Assembly: GCF_030683065.1 (NCBI RefSeq) | Contig: NZ_JAUXMX010000061.1 | Span: 107,343 to 171,342 of the forward strand | Length of the DNA: 64,000 nucleotides | DNA from: Pseudomonas sp. | Lineage (GTDB): Bacteria; Pseudomonadota; Gammaproteobacteria; Pseudomonadales; Pseudomonadaceae | Reading direction: 5' to 3' | Shown here: positions 52,740-61,741 of the stretch, piece by piece | Numbering within the stretch: position 1 is the stretch's first letter | Layout of the letters: each line of letters starts with the position of its first letter | Program-made: the position numbers and the translations under genes | Notes under the pieces: generated by a model | Databases searched by the model: none | Told to the model about the DNA's origin: nothing | What the model saw: the letters and a program-made list of their open reading frames with translations, nothing else

Positions 52740-53530
52740 GCACGGCTTATGTGAATTCCGAATTCGCCGCCAACATGGTGGCGCTGCGCACCATCGTTTA
52801 CCGCGAGATCCGCCGTTTCACCCGTATCTGGCCGCAGACTTTGCTGCCGCCGGCGATCACCATGGTTCTGTACTTCGTCATCTTCGGCAACCTGATCGGC
52901 CGGCAGATCGGCGACATGGGTGGCTTCACCTATATGGAGTACATCGTGCCGGGCCTGATCATGATGTCGGTGATCACCAACTCCTACGGCAACGTGGTGT
53001 CGAGCTTCTTCGGCAGCAAGTTCCAGCGCTCGATCGAGGAGCTGATGGTCTCGCCGGTGTCGCCGCACATCATCCTTATAGGCTACGTAACCGGCGGCGT
53101 GCTGCGCGGCTTGGCAGTGGGTTTTATCGTTACTCTGCTGTCGCTGTTCTTCACCCATCTGCAGGTGCACCACTTGGGCGTGACGGTGCTGGTGGTGTTG
53201 CTGACGGCGACCATTTTCGCCCTCGGTGGCTTCATTAATGCGGTGTTTGCGCGTAATTTCGACGATATTTCGATCATTCCGACCTTCGTTCTGACGCCGC
53301 TGACCTACCTGGGCGGGGTGTTCTATTCGATCACCCTGCTGCCACCGTTCTGGCAGACGGTGTCACTGGTCAACCCGGTGCTGCACATGGTCAATGCCTT
53401 TCGCTATGGCATCCTCGGGGTGTCGGATATTCGCATCGGTGTCGCCATCGGCTTCATGCTGGTAGCCACCGCTGTGTTGTATGGCGTGTGCATTCGTTTG
53501 CTGGTCAGCGGGCGCGGCATGCGCCAGTAA
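52736..53530 (+). CDS. ABC exporter permease, YadH type (ABC-2)
   Basis: A 264-residue ABC-2 type membrane protein with six helices and the family segments IVPGLIMMSVITNSYGNV and TPLTYLGGVFYSITLLPPFW. It is the membrane partner of the ATPase upstream (ATGA overlap). YadGH-like pairs are often grouped with polysaccharide or drug exporters. Function unknown. Confidence 0.92.
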   Translation: MSTAYVNSEFAANMVALRTIVYREIRRFTRIWPQTLLPPAITMVLYFVIFGNLIGRQIGDMGGFTYMEYIVPGLIMMSVITNSYGNVVSSFFGSKFQRSIEELMVSPVSPHIILIGYVTGGVLRGLAVGFIVTLLSLFFTHLQVHHLGVTVLVVLLTATIFALGGFINAVFARNFDDISIIPTFVLTPLTYLGGVFYSITLLPPFWQTVSLVNPVLHMVNAFRYGILGVSDIRIGVAIGFMLVATAVLYGVCIRLLVSGRGMRQ

Positions 53531-53627
53531 GCGCTGCTGGAAACACAATATCGGGAAACATCTTTAACGGCTGAGGCATACGGCGAAGACGTTAGACTCA
53601 GCCTCTACAAAATAATTGGGGTTGTAT

Positions 53628-54656
53628 ATGTTTGCCCGTCCGCGCCCGCTATTCGCCGCATTGCTGCTGCTTTCGACTGCTTGGCCCTTGGCGCAGGCGG
53701 CTGAAGGCCCGTTGGTCGAAGTGGTGCCGGTGGAAAAAGCCCTGGTGCGCGACGAGCTGATTACCTTCGGTTCGCTGCGCTCGGACGAGTCGGTGATGAT
53801 CCGCCCGGAAATCGCCGGTCGCCTGGCCACCTTGCATTTTCGTGAAGGCCAGAGTGTCGAGGCCGGAGCCTTGTTGGTCAGCCTGGACGATGCCATCGCC
53901 CGCGCCGAGCTGGCCCAGGCCCGGGCCAACCTGAACCTGGCGGAAAGCAACTTCCAGCGTGCGCAGATGTTGTTCAAGCGCGGGGCCAGCAACGCCCAGG
54001 CCCTGGATGAAGCCAGCGCCCAGCAGCAGGCGGCCCGCGCAACCCTGGCACTGTCCCAGGCGCGCCTGGACAAGTCCCGGATTCTGGCTCCCCATGCCGG
54101 AGTACTGGGGCTGCGCCATGTCAGCCCCGGTGATTACCTGAGCGAAGGCCAGGACATCGTTAACCTTGAAGTGCTCGATCCGCTCAAGGTCGACTTCCGC
54201 ATTCCGCAGAAAGCCGTCAGCCAGATTCGCTTGCAGCAGATCATCGAGATCAGCCTGGACGCTTATCCAGGCGAGCGCTTCAGTGGTGAGATCTACGCCA
54301 TCAACCCGCGTCTGGACGAAGCCGGGCGCAGCCAGGCGATTCGCGCCCATATCGACAATAGCGATGGGCGTCTGAGCCCCGGGCAGTTCGTCAAGGTCTC
54401 GGTGATTCTTGCCGAGCGGCCCACGGCCTTGGTGATCCCGGAAGAAGCGGTAATGCCGGTTGGCGAGCGGTTGCTGGTCAATCTGGTGGTGGATGGCAAG
54501 GTCGAGCTGCGCGAGGTCGAGTTGGGCAAACGCATGGACGGCAAGGTCGAGGTGCGTGAAGGCCTGGTCGGTGATGAAACCCTGATCAGCGCAGGTTGGC
54601 AGAAAGTACGTGCGGGGATTGCGGTGCGCACCAAGGTGGTGGAGCAAACGCCATGA
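53628..54656 (+). CDS. RND efflux periplasmic adaptor (membrane fusion protein)
   Basis: A 342-residue adaptor with a signal peptide (about 1-24), split lipoyl domain (IAGRLATLHFREGQSVEAGALLVSLDD), a short coiled-coil hairpin and beta-barrel and membrane-proximal domains. There is no lipid-attachment Cys. It links the RND pump downstream to an outer-membrane channel, which is not encoded next door. The ATG at 53628 has GGGG upstream. The stop overlaps the pump start by four bases. Confidence 0.92.
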   Translation: MFARPRPLFAALLLLSTAWPLAQAAEGPLVEVVPVEKALVRDELITFGSLRSDESVMIRPEIAGRLATLHFREGQSVEAGALLVSLDDAIARAELAQARANLNLAESNFQRAQMLFKRGASNAQALDEASAQQQAARATLALSQARLDKSRILAPHAGVLGLRHVSPGDYLSEGQDIVNLEVLDPLKVDFRIPQKAVSQIRLQQIIEISLDAYPGERFSGEIYAINPRLDEAGRSQAIRAHIDNSDGRLSPGQFVKVSVILAERPTALVIPEEAVMPVGERLLVNLVVDGKVELREVELGKRMDGKVEVREGLVGDETLISAGWQKVRAGIAVRTKVVEQTP

Positions 54657-57600
54657 CCCTCTCGGATATCTGCATCCGCCGGCCGGTGTTCGCCACCGTG
54701 CTGTCGCTGATCGTGGTGCTGCTCGGGCTGATGGCCTACGACCGCCTGAGCGTGCGCGAATACCCGAACATTGATGTGCCGATCGTCACGGTCAACGTCA
54801 CCTATCCCGGTGCCAGCCCGGAGATCATGGAGTCTCAGGTCGCCCAGCCGATCGAGGATGTGTTGTCCGGTATCGAGGGCCTGGATTTCGTCAGCTCCAT
54901 CAGCCGCTCGGAAAACACCCAGATCACCGCCCAGTTCAAGCTGGGCTCCAACAGCGACGAGGCGGCTAACGATGTGCGCGACCGCCTGGGTCGGGTGCGC
55001 GGTTTGCTGCCCGATGAAATTACCGAGCCTATGGTGCAGAAGGTCGAGGCCGACGCGCAGCCGGTGATCTGGCTGGCGTTCTACAGCGAGCGCTACAGCG
55101 CCATGGAGATCACCGATGTGCTGGAGCGGGTGATCAAGGATCGCCTGCAGACCATCCCGGGTGTGTCGGAGGTGCAGGTGCGCGGTGCGCGCACCTTCGC
55201 CATGCGTATCTGGCTGGACCCGGAAAAACTCGCTGCGCACAACCTCACCGTGCAGGATGTGGAAGATGCACTGCGCCGGCAGAACGTCGAGATTCCCGCC
55301 GGGCGCATCGAGTCGCAGCAGCGCGAATTCACCGTGCTCTCGGAAACCGACATGAACACCCCGGAGCAGTTCAACCAGCTGATCCTCGACGACTCCCAGG
55401 GCTACCTGCTGCGCCTGACGGACGTCGGTTATGCGGAAATTGCCGCTCGCGATGAGCGCAGCATCGTCCGCTACAAGGGCCAGCCGGCCGTGTCCATGGG
55501 CATGATCAAGCAGGCTACCGCCAACCCGCTGGATATCTCCGATGGCCTGGCGGCAGCCATGCCCGATGTACTGGCATTGCTGCCAGACGGCATGCACGTG
55601 CAGGTGGCCAACGACAACTCGCTGTTTATCCGCGAGTCGATCGACAACGTATTTATCACCATCTGGGAAGCGGTGGCGCTGGTCATCCTGATCATCTTTA
55701 TCTTCCTGCGCTCGCTGCGTGCCACCCTCATTCCCCTGGTGACCATCCCGGTGTCGCTGATCGGTGCCTTTGCCCTGATGAGCCTGATGGGCTTCACCAT
55801 CAATACCCTGACCCTGCTGGCCATGGTGCTGGCCATCGGTCTGGTGGTGGATGACGCCATTGTCATGCTGGAGAACATCCACCGGCATATTGAAGAAGGC
55901 ATGCAGCCGATGCAGGCGGCGCTCAAGGGCAGCCGCGAGATCGCCTTCGCGGTGATCGCCATGACCCTGACCCTGGCCGCGGTATTCGCCCCCATCGGCT
56001 TTATGCAGGGCACCACCGGCAAGCTGTTCACCGAGTTCGCCTGGACCCTGGCCGGCGCGGTGCTGGTCTCGGGTTTTGTCGCCCTGACCCTGACCCCGAT
56101 GATGTGCGCGGTGATGCTCAAGCCGCACCAGGCGGGCCAGCGGCACAACCGGGTGTACAACCTGATTGAAGACTTTCTCAACGGTGTGACCCGCAACTAC
56201 AAGCGCCTGCTGGCTCGCGCCTTGAGTGCCTGGTGGCTGGTGGTCGCGGTGCTGCTGGGGACCATGCTGGCGTGTGTGTTGCTGTTCTCCGGGCTCAAGT
56301 CCGAGCTGGCCCCCACTGAGGACACCGGCACCATTGTCGGGGTATTCAATGGCCCGGATGGCGCCACCATCGGCTACACCGGCCGTTATGCGCGGGAGAT
56401 CGAGGCAGCCTACGACAGCATCCCGGAAACCAACCGCTACATGGTGATCGCTGGTTTCCCCACGGTGGCCCAGGGTATTTCCTTTATGAAGCTGGAGGAT
56501 TGGGGCGACCGTTCGCGCAGCCAGTTCGAGATCCGTAACCAATTGCTGCCCAAGCTGCAGGATATCGCCGGGGTTCGTGCCTTCCCGGTCAACCGACCGC
56601 CGCTGGGGCAGAGTGCACGTAACCAGCCGGTCAACTTCGTGATTCGCTCCTCCATGGAGTACAGCGAGCTGCAAGGTTATGTCGATGAACTGATGAGCCA
56701 GTTGCGTGACTATCCTGGCCTGGAAAGCCTGGACAGTGACCTCAAGCTGAATGCGCCGCAGCTCAAGGTGAATATCAACCGCGAACAGGCGGTGGCGGTC
56801 GGCACCGACGTGGCGACCATCGGCCGCAGCCTGGAAAGCCTGTTTGGCAGCCGCCAGGTAACCCGTTTTAAACAGAACGGCGAGCAGTACGACGTGATGG
56901 TGCAGTTGCAGGGCGTCGACCGCAGCAACCCGCAGGACCTCGACCGCGTCTATGTGCGCGGCGGCGACGGCGGCATGGTGCAGCTGTCCAACCTGATCGA
57001 GGTGCGCGAGACCGTGGCCCCGCGTGAGCTCAATCACTTCAACCAGCTGCGCGCGGTGACCGTGAGCGCCAACGTCGGCTCCGGTTATACCCTGGGTGAA
57101 GCCCTAGCCCACCTGGAGAATACCGCCCGCACCGTGTTCCCGGCAGCGACTCAATACGACTACACCGGCACCTCGCGGGATTTCAAGGAATCCAGCGCCG
57201 GTATCGGACTGATCTTCGCCCTGGCCCTGGCCTTTATCTTCCTGGTGCTGGCGGCGCAGTTCGAGAGCTTCACTGACCCGCTGATCATTCTGTTCAGCGT
57301 GCCGCTGTCGATGGCTGGAGCCTTGCTGGCGCTGACCCTGTTTGGTGGCACCCTGAACATCTACTCGCAGATCGGCCTGGTGACCCTGATTGGCCTGATC
57401 ACCAAGCACGGCATCCTGATCGTCGAATTCGCCAACGTACTGGTGCGCCAGGGCCATGAGTTGCGTGGCGCGGTGATCGACGCCTCAGTGCAGCGTCTGC
57501 GGCCGATCCTGATGACCACCGGGGCCATGGTGCTGGGTTCGTTGCCGCTGGCAATCGCTACCGGTGCGGGTGCCGAAAGTCGTCAGCAGATTGGCCTGGT

Positions 57601-57712
57601 GATAGTCGGTGGCCTGCTGGTCGGCACCTTCTTCACCCTGTTCGTGATCCCCACGCTGTATATGCTGCTGCGCCGCTGGCAGCCATTGCCGGTTGAGGCG
57701 GCGCAGGGGTGA
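54653..57712 (+). CDS. RND efflux permease (HAE1 family)
   Basis: A 1019-residue proton-driven pump of the AcrB/MexB type. It begins MTLSDICIRRPVFATVLSLIV and contains the proton relay Asp pair in GLVVDDAIVMLEN (about 400-401). It has 12 membrane helices in two halves and the late motif VPLSMAGALLALTLFGGTLNIYSQIGLV. The substrate is unknown, and no regulator or outer-membrane factor gene is adjacent. Its stop is four bases from the converging response-regulator gene. Confidence 0.95.
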   Translation: MTLSDICIRRPVFATVLSLIVVLLGLMAYDRLSVREYPNIDVPIVTVNVTYPGASPEIMESQVAQPIEDVLSGIEGLDFVSSISRSENTQITAQFKLGSNSDEAANDVRDRLGRVRGLLPDEITEPMVQKVEADAQPVIWLAFYSERYSAMEITDVLERVIKDRLQTIPGVSEVQVRGARTFAMRIWLDPEKLAAHNLTVQDVEDALRRQNVEIPAGRIESQQREFTVLSETDMNTPEQFNQLILDDSQGYLLRLTDVGYAEIAARDERSIVRYKGQPAVSMGMIKQATANPLDISDGLAAAMPDVLALLPDGMHVQVANDNSLFIRESIDNVFITIWEAVALVILIIFIFLRSLRATLIPLVTIPVSLIGAFALMSLMGFTINTLTLLAMVLAIGLVVDDAIVMLENIHRHIEEGMQPMQAALKGSREIAFAVIAMTLTLAAVFAPIGFMQGTTGKLFTEFAWTLAGAVLVSGFVALTLTPMMCAVMLKPHQAGQRHNRVYNLIEDFLNGVTRNYKRLLARALSAWWLVVAVLLGTMLACVLLFSGLKSELAPTEDTGTIVGVFNGPDGATIGYTGRYAREIEAAYDSIPETNRYMVIAGFPTVAQGISFMKLEDWGDRSRSQFEIRNQLLPKLQDIAGVRAFPVNRPPLGQSARNQPVNFVIRSSMEYSELQGYVDELMSQLRDYPGLESLDSDLKLNAPQLKVNINREQAVAVGTDVATIGRSLESLFGSRQVTRFKQNGEQYDVMVQLQGVDRSNPQDLDRVYVRGGDGGMVQLSNLIEVRETVAPRELNHFNQLRAVTVSANVGSGYTLGEALAHLENTARTVFPAATQYDYTGTSRDFKESSAGIGLIFALALAFIFLVLAAQFESFTDPLIILFSVPLSMAGALLALTLFGGTLNIYSQIGLVTLIGLITKHGILIVEFANVLVRQGHELRGAVIDASVQRLRPILMTTGAMVLGSLPLAIATGAGAESRQQIGLVIVGGLLVGTFFTLFVIPTLYMLLRRWQPLPVEAAQG

Positions 57713-57716
57713 GGGT

Positions 57717-58244
57717 TCAGGCTTCTTCGTACAAGAGAATACTGCCGTCTTCGCCGAGTTTGAGTTGAAACAGTTGCGGGTGCTGGCGCTGCATTTCCAG
57801 CAAGGTGTGGTGGTGGCTGTTTAACTGCTGCTGTTGCTGTTGTATCTGCATCAGTAAACGGTGTTGTTCAGCTTGCAGGTGTTGCACATGCAGCGCGTTG
57901 CGCAGCGTTTCCAGCAACTCGTAGTCGTCCCAGGGTTTGCTGATAAAGCGCTGCACCTGAGCGTTGTTGATGGCCTGTACCAGGCTGCCCCTGTCGCCGC
58001 GTCCGCTAAACAGTAAACGCATGGCATCTGGTTGCCGCTGTCGGGCGAACTGCAGGTAGGTAATGCCATCCAGGCGCGGCATATGCAGGTCGCACAGGAT
58101 CAGGTTGTAAGGTGCCTCGGTAAGCGCCTGCAACGCTTGCTGCGGGTCATCGTAGGTGTCCACTTCCCAGTCCTCCTTGCGCAGCAGGCGCTTTACCGCA
58201 TGCAGGATGGAGGGTTCGTCATCGATTACTTGTATACGGATCAT
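57717..58244 (-). CDS. single-receiver response regulator
   Basis: A 175-residue protein with a CheY-like receiver (phosphoacceptor Asp52 in CDLHMPRLDG, acidic pair VIDDE, Lys in FISKPWDD) and a helical Gln-rich tail (about 120-175) without an output domain. The segment INNAQVQRFISKPW is the type seen next to HD-GYP regulators. It closes the operon with the histidine kinase and the YN-GYP regulator and may act as a phosphate sink or scaffold. Confidence 0.92.
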   Translation of the reverse strand: MIRIQVIDDEPSILHAVKRLLRKEDWEVDTYDDPQQALQALTEAPYNLILCDLHMPRLDGITYLQFARQRQPDAMRLLFSGRGDRGSLVQAINNAQVQRFISKPWDDYELLETLRNALHVQHLQAEQHRLLMQIQQQQQQLNSHHHTLLEMQRQHPQLFQLKLGEDGSILLYEEA

Positions 58245-58248
58245 GGGC

Positions 58249-59586
58249 CTACTCCGTGAGAGCGGGTTGCGGTTCCGGGATACGCACAAACAAGGTGTAG
58301 CGCGAGCTTTCGATGGCTTCAAAGGCCAGCAACTTGTCGATCAGTAACTTCGATAACACTTTGCCTTCATTGAGCAGCAGCATGCCGTTGTCGGCGTGCA
58401 GGTTGCGCGCCAGCGTCATGCCCGGTTCCAGGCGACGCGTTTCCAGGGCGCGAACATCGTTTTGGGTGACAGTGATATCGGGCATCTGCTGTGAACAGAC
58501 CAGGCAGAAGTCTTCGATCAGGTCGGGGTCATAGAGTTTGTCGCTGTACTTCTGAATGAACATCAGGGCCTCGTCATGGTTCATCTGCCGTTCCAGTACC
58601 AGGCCGCACTGCAATTCGACAAAATCCACCGCCAGTTTTAGCAACCGGGCGCCGAGTGGTATTGCATCTGCCTTGAGACGGTCAGGGAAACCGTTGCCAT
58701 CCCAGCGCTCCTGGTGATGGCGGATCAGTCGTGCGCTGTCCTGCAAGGGCTCCAGCGACATCAACAAGGTTTCGCTTTGCGTTGGGTAGCTGCGATAGGT
58801 TTCACGGTGTTTGCTGTGGAGCAGGTCGGCTGGAGCGGTAATCAGGGCATCCGGCCAGCTGAGTTTGCCGATGTTATAGAGCGCTGCGGCCATGTTGAGG
58901 TTGTGACTGTCGCCCTCGCTTAGACCGATATGTTTGGTCAGGGCGCGCACGATCGCAATGACTTGTTGATTGGTTTGTTTGTCACGCGGTAATCGCTGAT
59001 TGACTAACAGCGAAAACACCTCGGTACTGGTTCCATAACTGCGGCGCAGTTCGTCGTAGGCCAGGTCAAGCATGTCGGCGGTTTGCTGCAGCTCTGAGGT
59101 GCGCGACTGCACGCGCTGCTCCAGAGTGGCATTGAGCTGACGCAGTTCGTCGTTCTGCTTGTGGCTGAGCAGCAGCAAACGCTTACGTTCGCGCTCGGTG
59201 TGCTGATGCGTCAGGGCTTGGCGCAGTGCGTGCAGTAACTCGTCGTCATCCCAAGGCTTGCTCAGGTAGCGGTAGATGCGCCCCTCGTTGATGGCGGCGG
59301 TGATGGTAGCGATGTCGGCATATCCGGTCAGCAGTAGGTTCATGCACTGCGGGTCACGCTTGTGCACCTCGGCCAGTAGCGTGGCACCGTCCATACCGGG
59401 CATCCGTGCATCTGACAGCACCAGATCCACCTTATGCTGCGCAAACAGCTCCAGCGCTTGAGCACCGCTGGTGGCCATGAGCAGCCGGTAGGGCTGCCCG
59501 CGTAACAGGCGGCGCAGGCTGCTGAGGATGCTTTCTTCGTCATCAACCAGTAAGACGCAGGGTGCGGAAATAGTTTCAGTGCTCAT
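58249..59586 (-). CDS. response regulator with degenerate HD-GYP (YN-GYP) domain
   Basis: A 445-residue protein: receiver with Asp59 (LSDARMPGMDG), a coiled-coil linker (about 135-185) and an HD-GYP-like domain. The metal-binding HD pair is Tyr237-Asn238 (ALYNIGK instead of HDIGK), while HHQERWDG (290-297) and GNGFP (297-301) remain. This is the pattern of the YN-GYP regulator PA2572 of P. aeruginosa, reported to lack c-di-GMP hydrolysis but to act in virulence and motility. AGGAG precedes the ATG at 59586; the start overlaps the kinase stop. The extra C-terminal ~90 residues are of unknown use. Confidence 0.93.
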   Translation of the reverse strand: MSTETISAPCVLLVDDEESILSSLRRLLRGQPYRLLMATSGAQALELFAQHKVDLVLSDARMPGMDGATLLAEVHKRDPQCMNLLLTGYADIATITAAINEGRIYRYLSKPWDDDELLHALRQALTHQHTERERKRLLLLSHKQNDELRQLNATLEQRVQSRTSELQQTADMLDLAYDELRRSYGTSTEVFSLLVNQRLPRDKQTNQQVIAIVRALTKHIGLSEGDSHNLNMAAALYNIGKLSWPDALITAPADLLHSKHRETYRSYPTQSETLLMSLEPLQDSARLIRHHQERWDGNGFPDRLKADAIPLGARLLKLAVDFVELQCGLVLERQMNHDEALMFIQKYSDKLYDPDLIEDFCLVCSQQMPDITVTQNDVRALETRRLEPGMTLARNLHADNGMLLLNEGKVLSKLLIDKLLAFEAIESSRYTLFVRIPEPQPALTE

Positions 59587-60839
59587 GGCGAACTCCTTGT
59601 CCGGGCGTGCGGTTGTAGTAACGGCAGGTTGATGCGAAAGCAACTGCCTTTTCCGGGTGCACTGCGCAGGCTGATATGTCCGTTATGTTTTTCGATGATA
59701 TTGAATGACAGCGCCAGGCCCAATCCGGTCCCTTTACCCACCGGTTTGGTGGTGAAGAAGGGGTCGAATATCTGCCGCTGCAACTCCGTAGGGATGCCGC
59801 AGCCGTTGTCTTCAATCTCGATAAAAGCCTGGTCATGTTCCACACCGGTGCGGATCACGATGCGACCGAAATTCTCAATGGCATGGGCGGCGTTGACCAA
59901 GAGGTTCATCACTACCTGGTTAATTTGCGCGGCGATGCATTCGACTGACGGCACTGGGCCAAACTCGCGCACCACGTCGGCCTTGTACTTGATCTCGTTG
60001 TTGACCACTTTCAGGGTGCTTTCAATGCCCTCGTGCAGGTCGGCATGGGCAAAGGTTTCGTCACCGCTGTGAGAAAAATCACGCAGCGCCCCGATGATTT
60101 TCTTGACCCGATCCACGCCTTCGGCGGATTCCGCCAGCAAGCCGTTGATGTCTTCACGGATGAAGTCATAGTCGTAGCGCTGTTTCATCTGCTCTAACTC
60201 GGTGCCGCCCCATTCGTTCATCTGGTCGACCAATTCCAGCAACTGCCGGACATAGCCGACCAAGGTCTTTAGGTTGGAGGCGACAAAACCCACCGGGTTA
60301 TTAATCTCATGGGCCACACCCGCTGCCAGCTGGCCGATGGCTGCCATTTTTTCTGACTGCAGCAGTTGCCGATTGGCCATTTTCAACTGCTCGCTCAGGG
60401 TGTGGAGCTCAATGTGCTTGTTCTTGAGCGCCAGCAGGGCCTCTTCCAGTGAAGGATTATTTTTCGCCGCCCGGCTGTTGTCGAAGATGGCCAGCCCAAA
60501 CAGGTGCTGTCCCTCGTGTTCGAAGCGATAGAGCAGGGAGGCTTGCAGCATCGGCACGCCACGCACGCGGTCGAGCAGAATCAGGTAGGGCTGTTCATGC
60601 CAGACGGTTTGCAGCGGGTTGCCCGTTTTCCAGACTTTTTCCAGCATGGCGCGCCACTGGGGGCTGTCGACCTCAGGGAAAGCCTCATGCAGCGTCAGCC
60701 CCAGCAGGCTGGCCTCAGAACGGCCGCTGTGCTCGACGATAAAACGGTTGCAGGACAGGATGTGGGCGTCCCGATCGAGCACGAAGAAACCGGCGGCGAT
60801 TTGCTCTACGGCGGCCTGGGTGTAGGTTGAGTCATGCAT
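59583..60839 (-). CDS. cytoplasmic PAS-domain sensor histidine kinase
   Basis: A 418-residue kinase with no membrane segment. The N-terminal PAS domain (about 1-125) is followed by a coiled coil (130-165), the HisKA box with His177 in AAGVAHEINNP, and an HATPase_c domain with the N box (VMNLLVNAAHAI), the G boxes DNGCGI and GTGLGLALS. It lacks its own receiver, and its partner is the YN-GYP regulator overlapping downstream. GAGGT lies before the ATG at 60839. The signal is unknown. Confidence 0.94.
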   Translation of the reverse strand: MHDSTYTQAAVEQIAAGFFVLDRDAHILSCNRFIVEHSGRSEASLLGLTLHEAFPEVDSPQWRAMLEKVWKTGNPLQTVWHEQPYLILLDRVRGVPMLQASLLYRFEHEGQHLFGLAIFDNSRAAKNNPSLEEALLALKNKHIELHTLSEQLKMANRQLLQSEKMAAIGQLAAGVAHEINNPVGFVASNLKTLVGYVRQLLELVDQMNEWGGTELEQMKQRYDYDFIREDINGLLAESAEGVDRVKKIIGALRDFSHSGDETFAHADLHEGIESTLKVVNNEIKYKADVVREFGPVPSVECIAAQINQVVMNLLVNAAHAIENFGRIVIRTGVEHDQAFIEIEDNGCGIPTELQRQIFDPFFTTKPVGKGTGLGLALSFNIIEKHNGHISLRSAPGKGSCFRINLPLLQPHARTRSSP

Positions 60840-60982
60840 GACAGGTACCTCGCGTGGCGATGACTGAGCGTGCAGCCAATCTGGCGATTCGTGTCTATGG
60901 TTATCTTAGCCCTAAAAAGCAAATGATGGCATTTTGACGTCAGCCAGTCGTCGCATTCTCTGTGTAGGCAGTCGAGGTGTGT

Positions 60983-61669
60983 ATGCACGAGCCCCTGCAA
61001 GTCAGTTATCTGTTGCAGTTCGACACCGGGCAGCCTGCCAGCTGCCTGTTTGAGTTGGGTATAGCGCCACAACCGCAGGCCGAGGAGCCGCCTTCCTGGG
61101 CGCGCCTGGACTACAAGCAGTGCCGTAATTGCCCACTAAAAGCCAGTGAACAGACCTGGTGCCCCTTTGCCAGTGAAGTGGCGCGTGTCCTCACGCCGCT
61201 GGTGCAGCACCACTCTTACGATGCGCTCACGGTGACCATCCACTGGCGTGGCCGGGTGATTGAGCAGCGCAGCACCTTGCAGCGTGTGTTGGGGTCGCTG
61301 ATCGGCTTTGTCGGCGCTACTTGTGGTTGTCCGCGCACGCGGCCGTTTTTGCCGTTGGCGTTTGTGCATCAGCCCTTCAGTGAGGCCGACGAAACACTGT
61401 TTCGGGTGGTGGGGGCGTATCTGATTGGGCAGGTGTTGCGAGCCAATCGTGGATTGAGTACAGACTTTATGCTTAGCGAATTACCCGAACTGTATGGCCA
61501 TTTGCGCCAGGTGAATCTGGGCATGGCCAATCGCCTGCGTTCATTGAGTGACAGTGATCACGGTGTTAACGGGGTGATTGTGCTGGATATACTGGCTTCG
61601 CAAACGCAGGATCTGTTCGAGGCACTGGAAGACAATCTGTTGCCTTACTACGGGGCTTATCTGGACTGA
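60983..61669 (+). CDS. unknown protein with Cys-rich motif
   Basis: A 228-residue cytoplasmic protein divergent from the kinase operon. The N-terminal part has CRNC, then CPFA (CxxC-x9-C), and CGC further on, all near segments that could hold a metal or cluster. A helical C-terminal region (about 135-225) resembles a signalling or dimerisation bundle. GAGG lies before the ATG at 60983. I recognise no family. Its divergence from a signalling operon suggests a regulatory or accessory role, which is inference. Confidence 0.7.
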   Translation: MHEPLQVSYLLQFDTGQPASCLFELGIAPQPQAEEPPSWARLDYKQCRNCPLKASEQTWCPFASEVARVLTPLVQHHSYDALTVTIHWRGRVIEQRSTLQRVLGSLIGFVGATCGCPRTRPFLPLAFVHQPFSEADETLFRVVGAYLIGQVLRANRGLSTDFMLSELPELYGHLRQVNLGMANRLRSLSDSDHGVNGVIVLDILASQTQDLFEALEDNLLPYYGAYLD

Positions 61670-61741
61670 TCAGGTGTGTGGTGGAGGCGGTGCCTCACCG
61701 CCTGTGACTAAACAGCAGACGGTGCGGCTGCGCATCTGGCC

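Noticed and set aside
54293..57037. 914-codon open frame on the minus strand
   Set aside because: It is antisense to the RND adaptor and pump genes, rich in His and Gln as expected for a GC-rich shadow frame, and has no domain.
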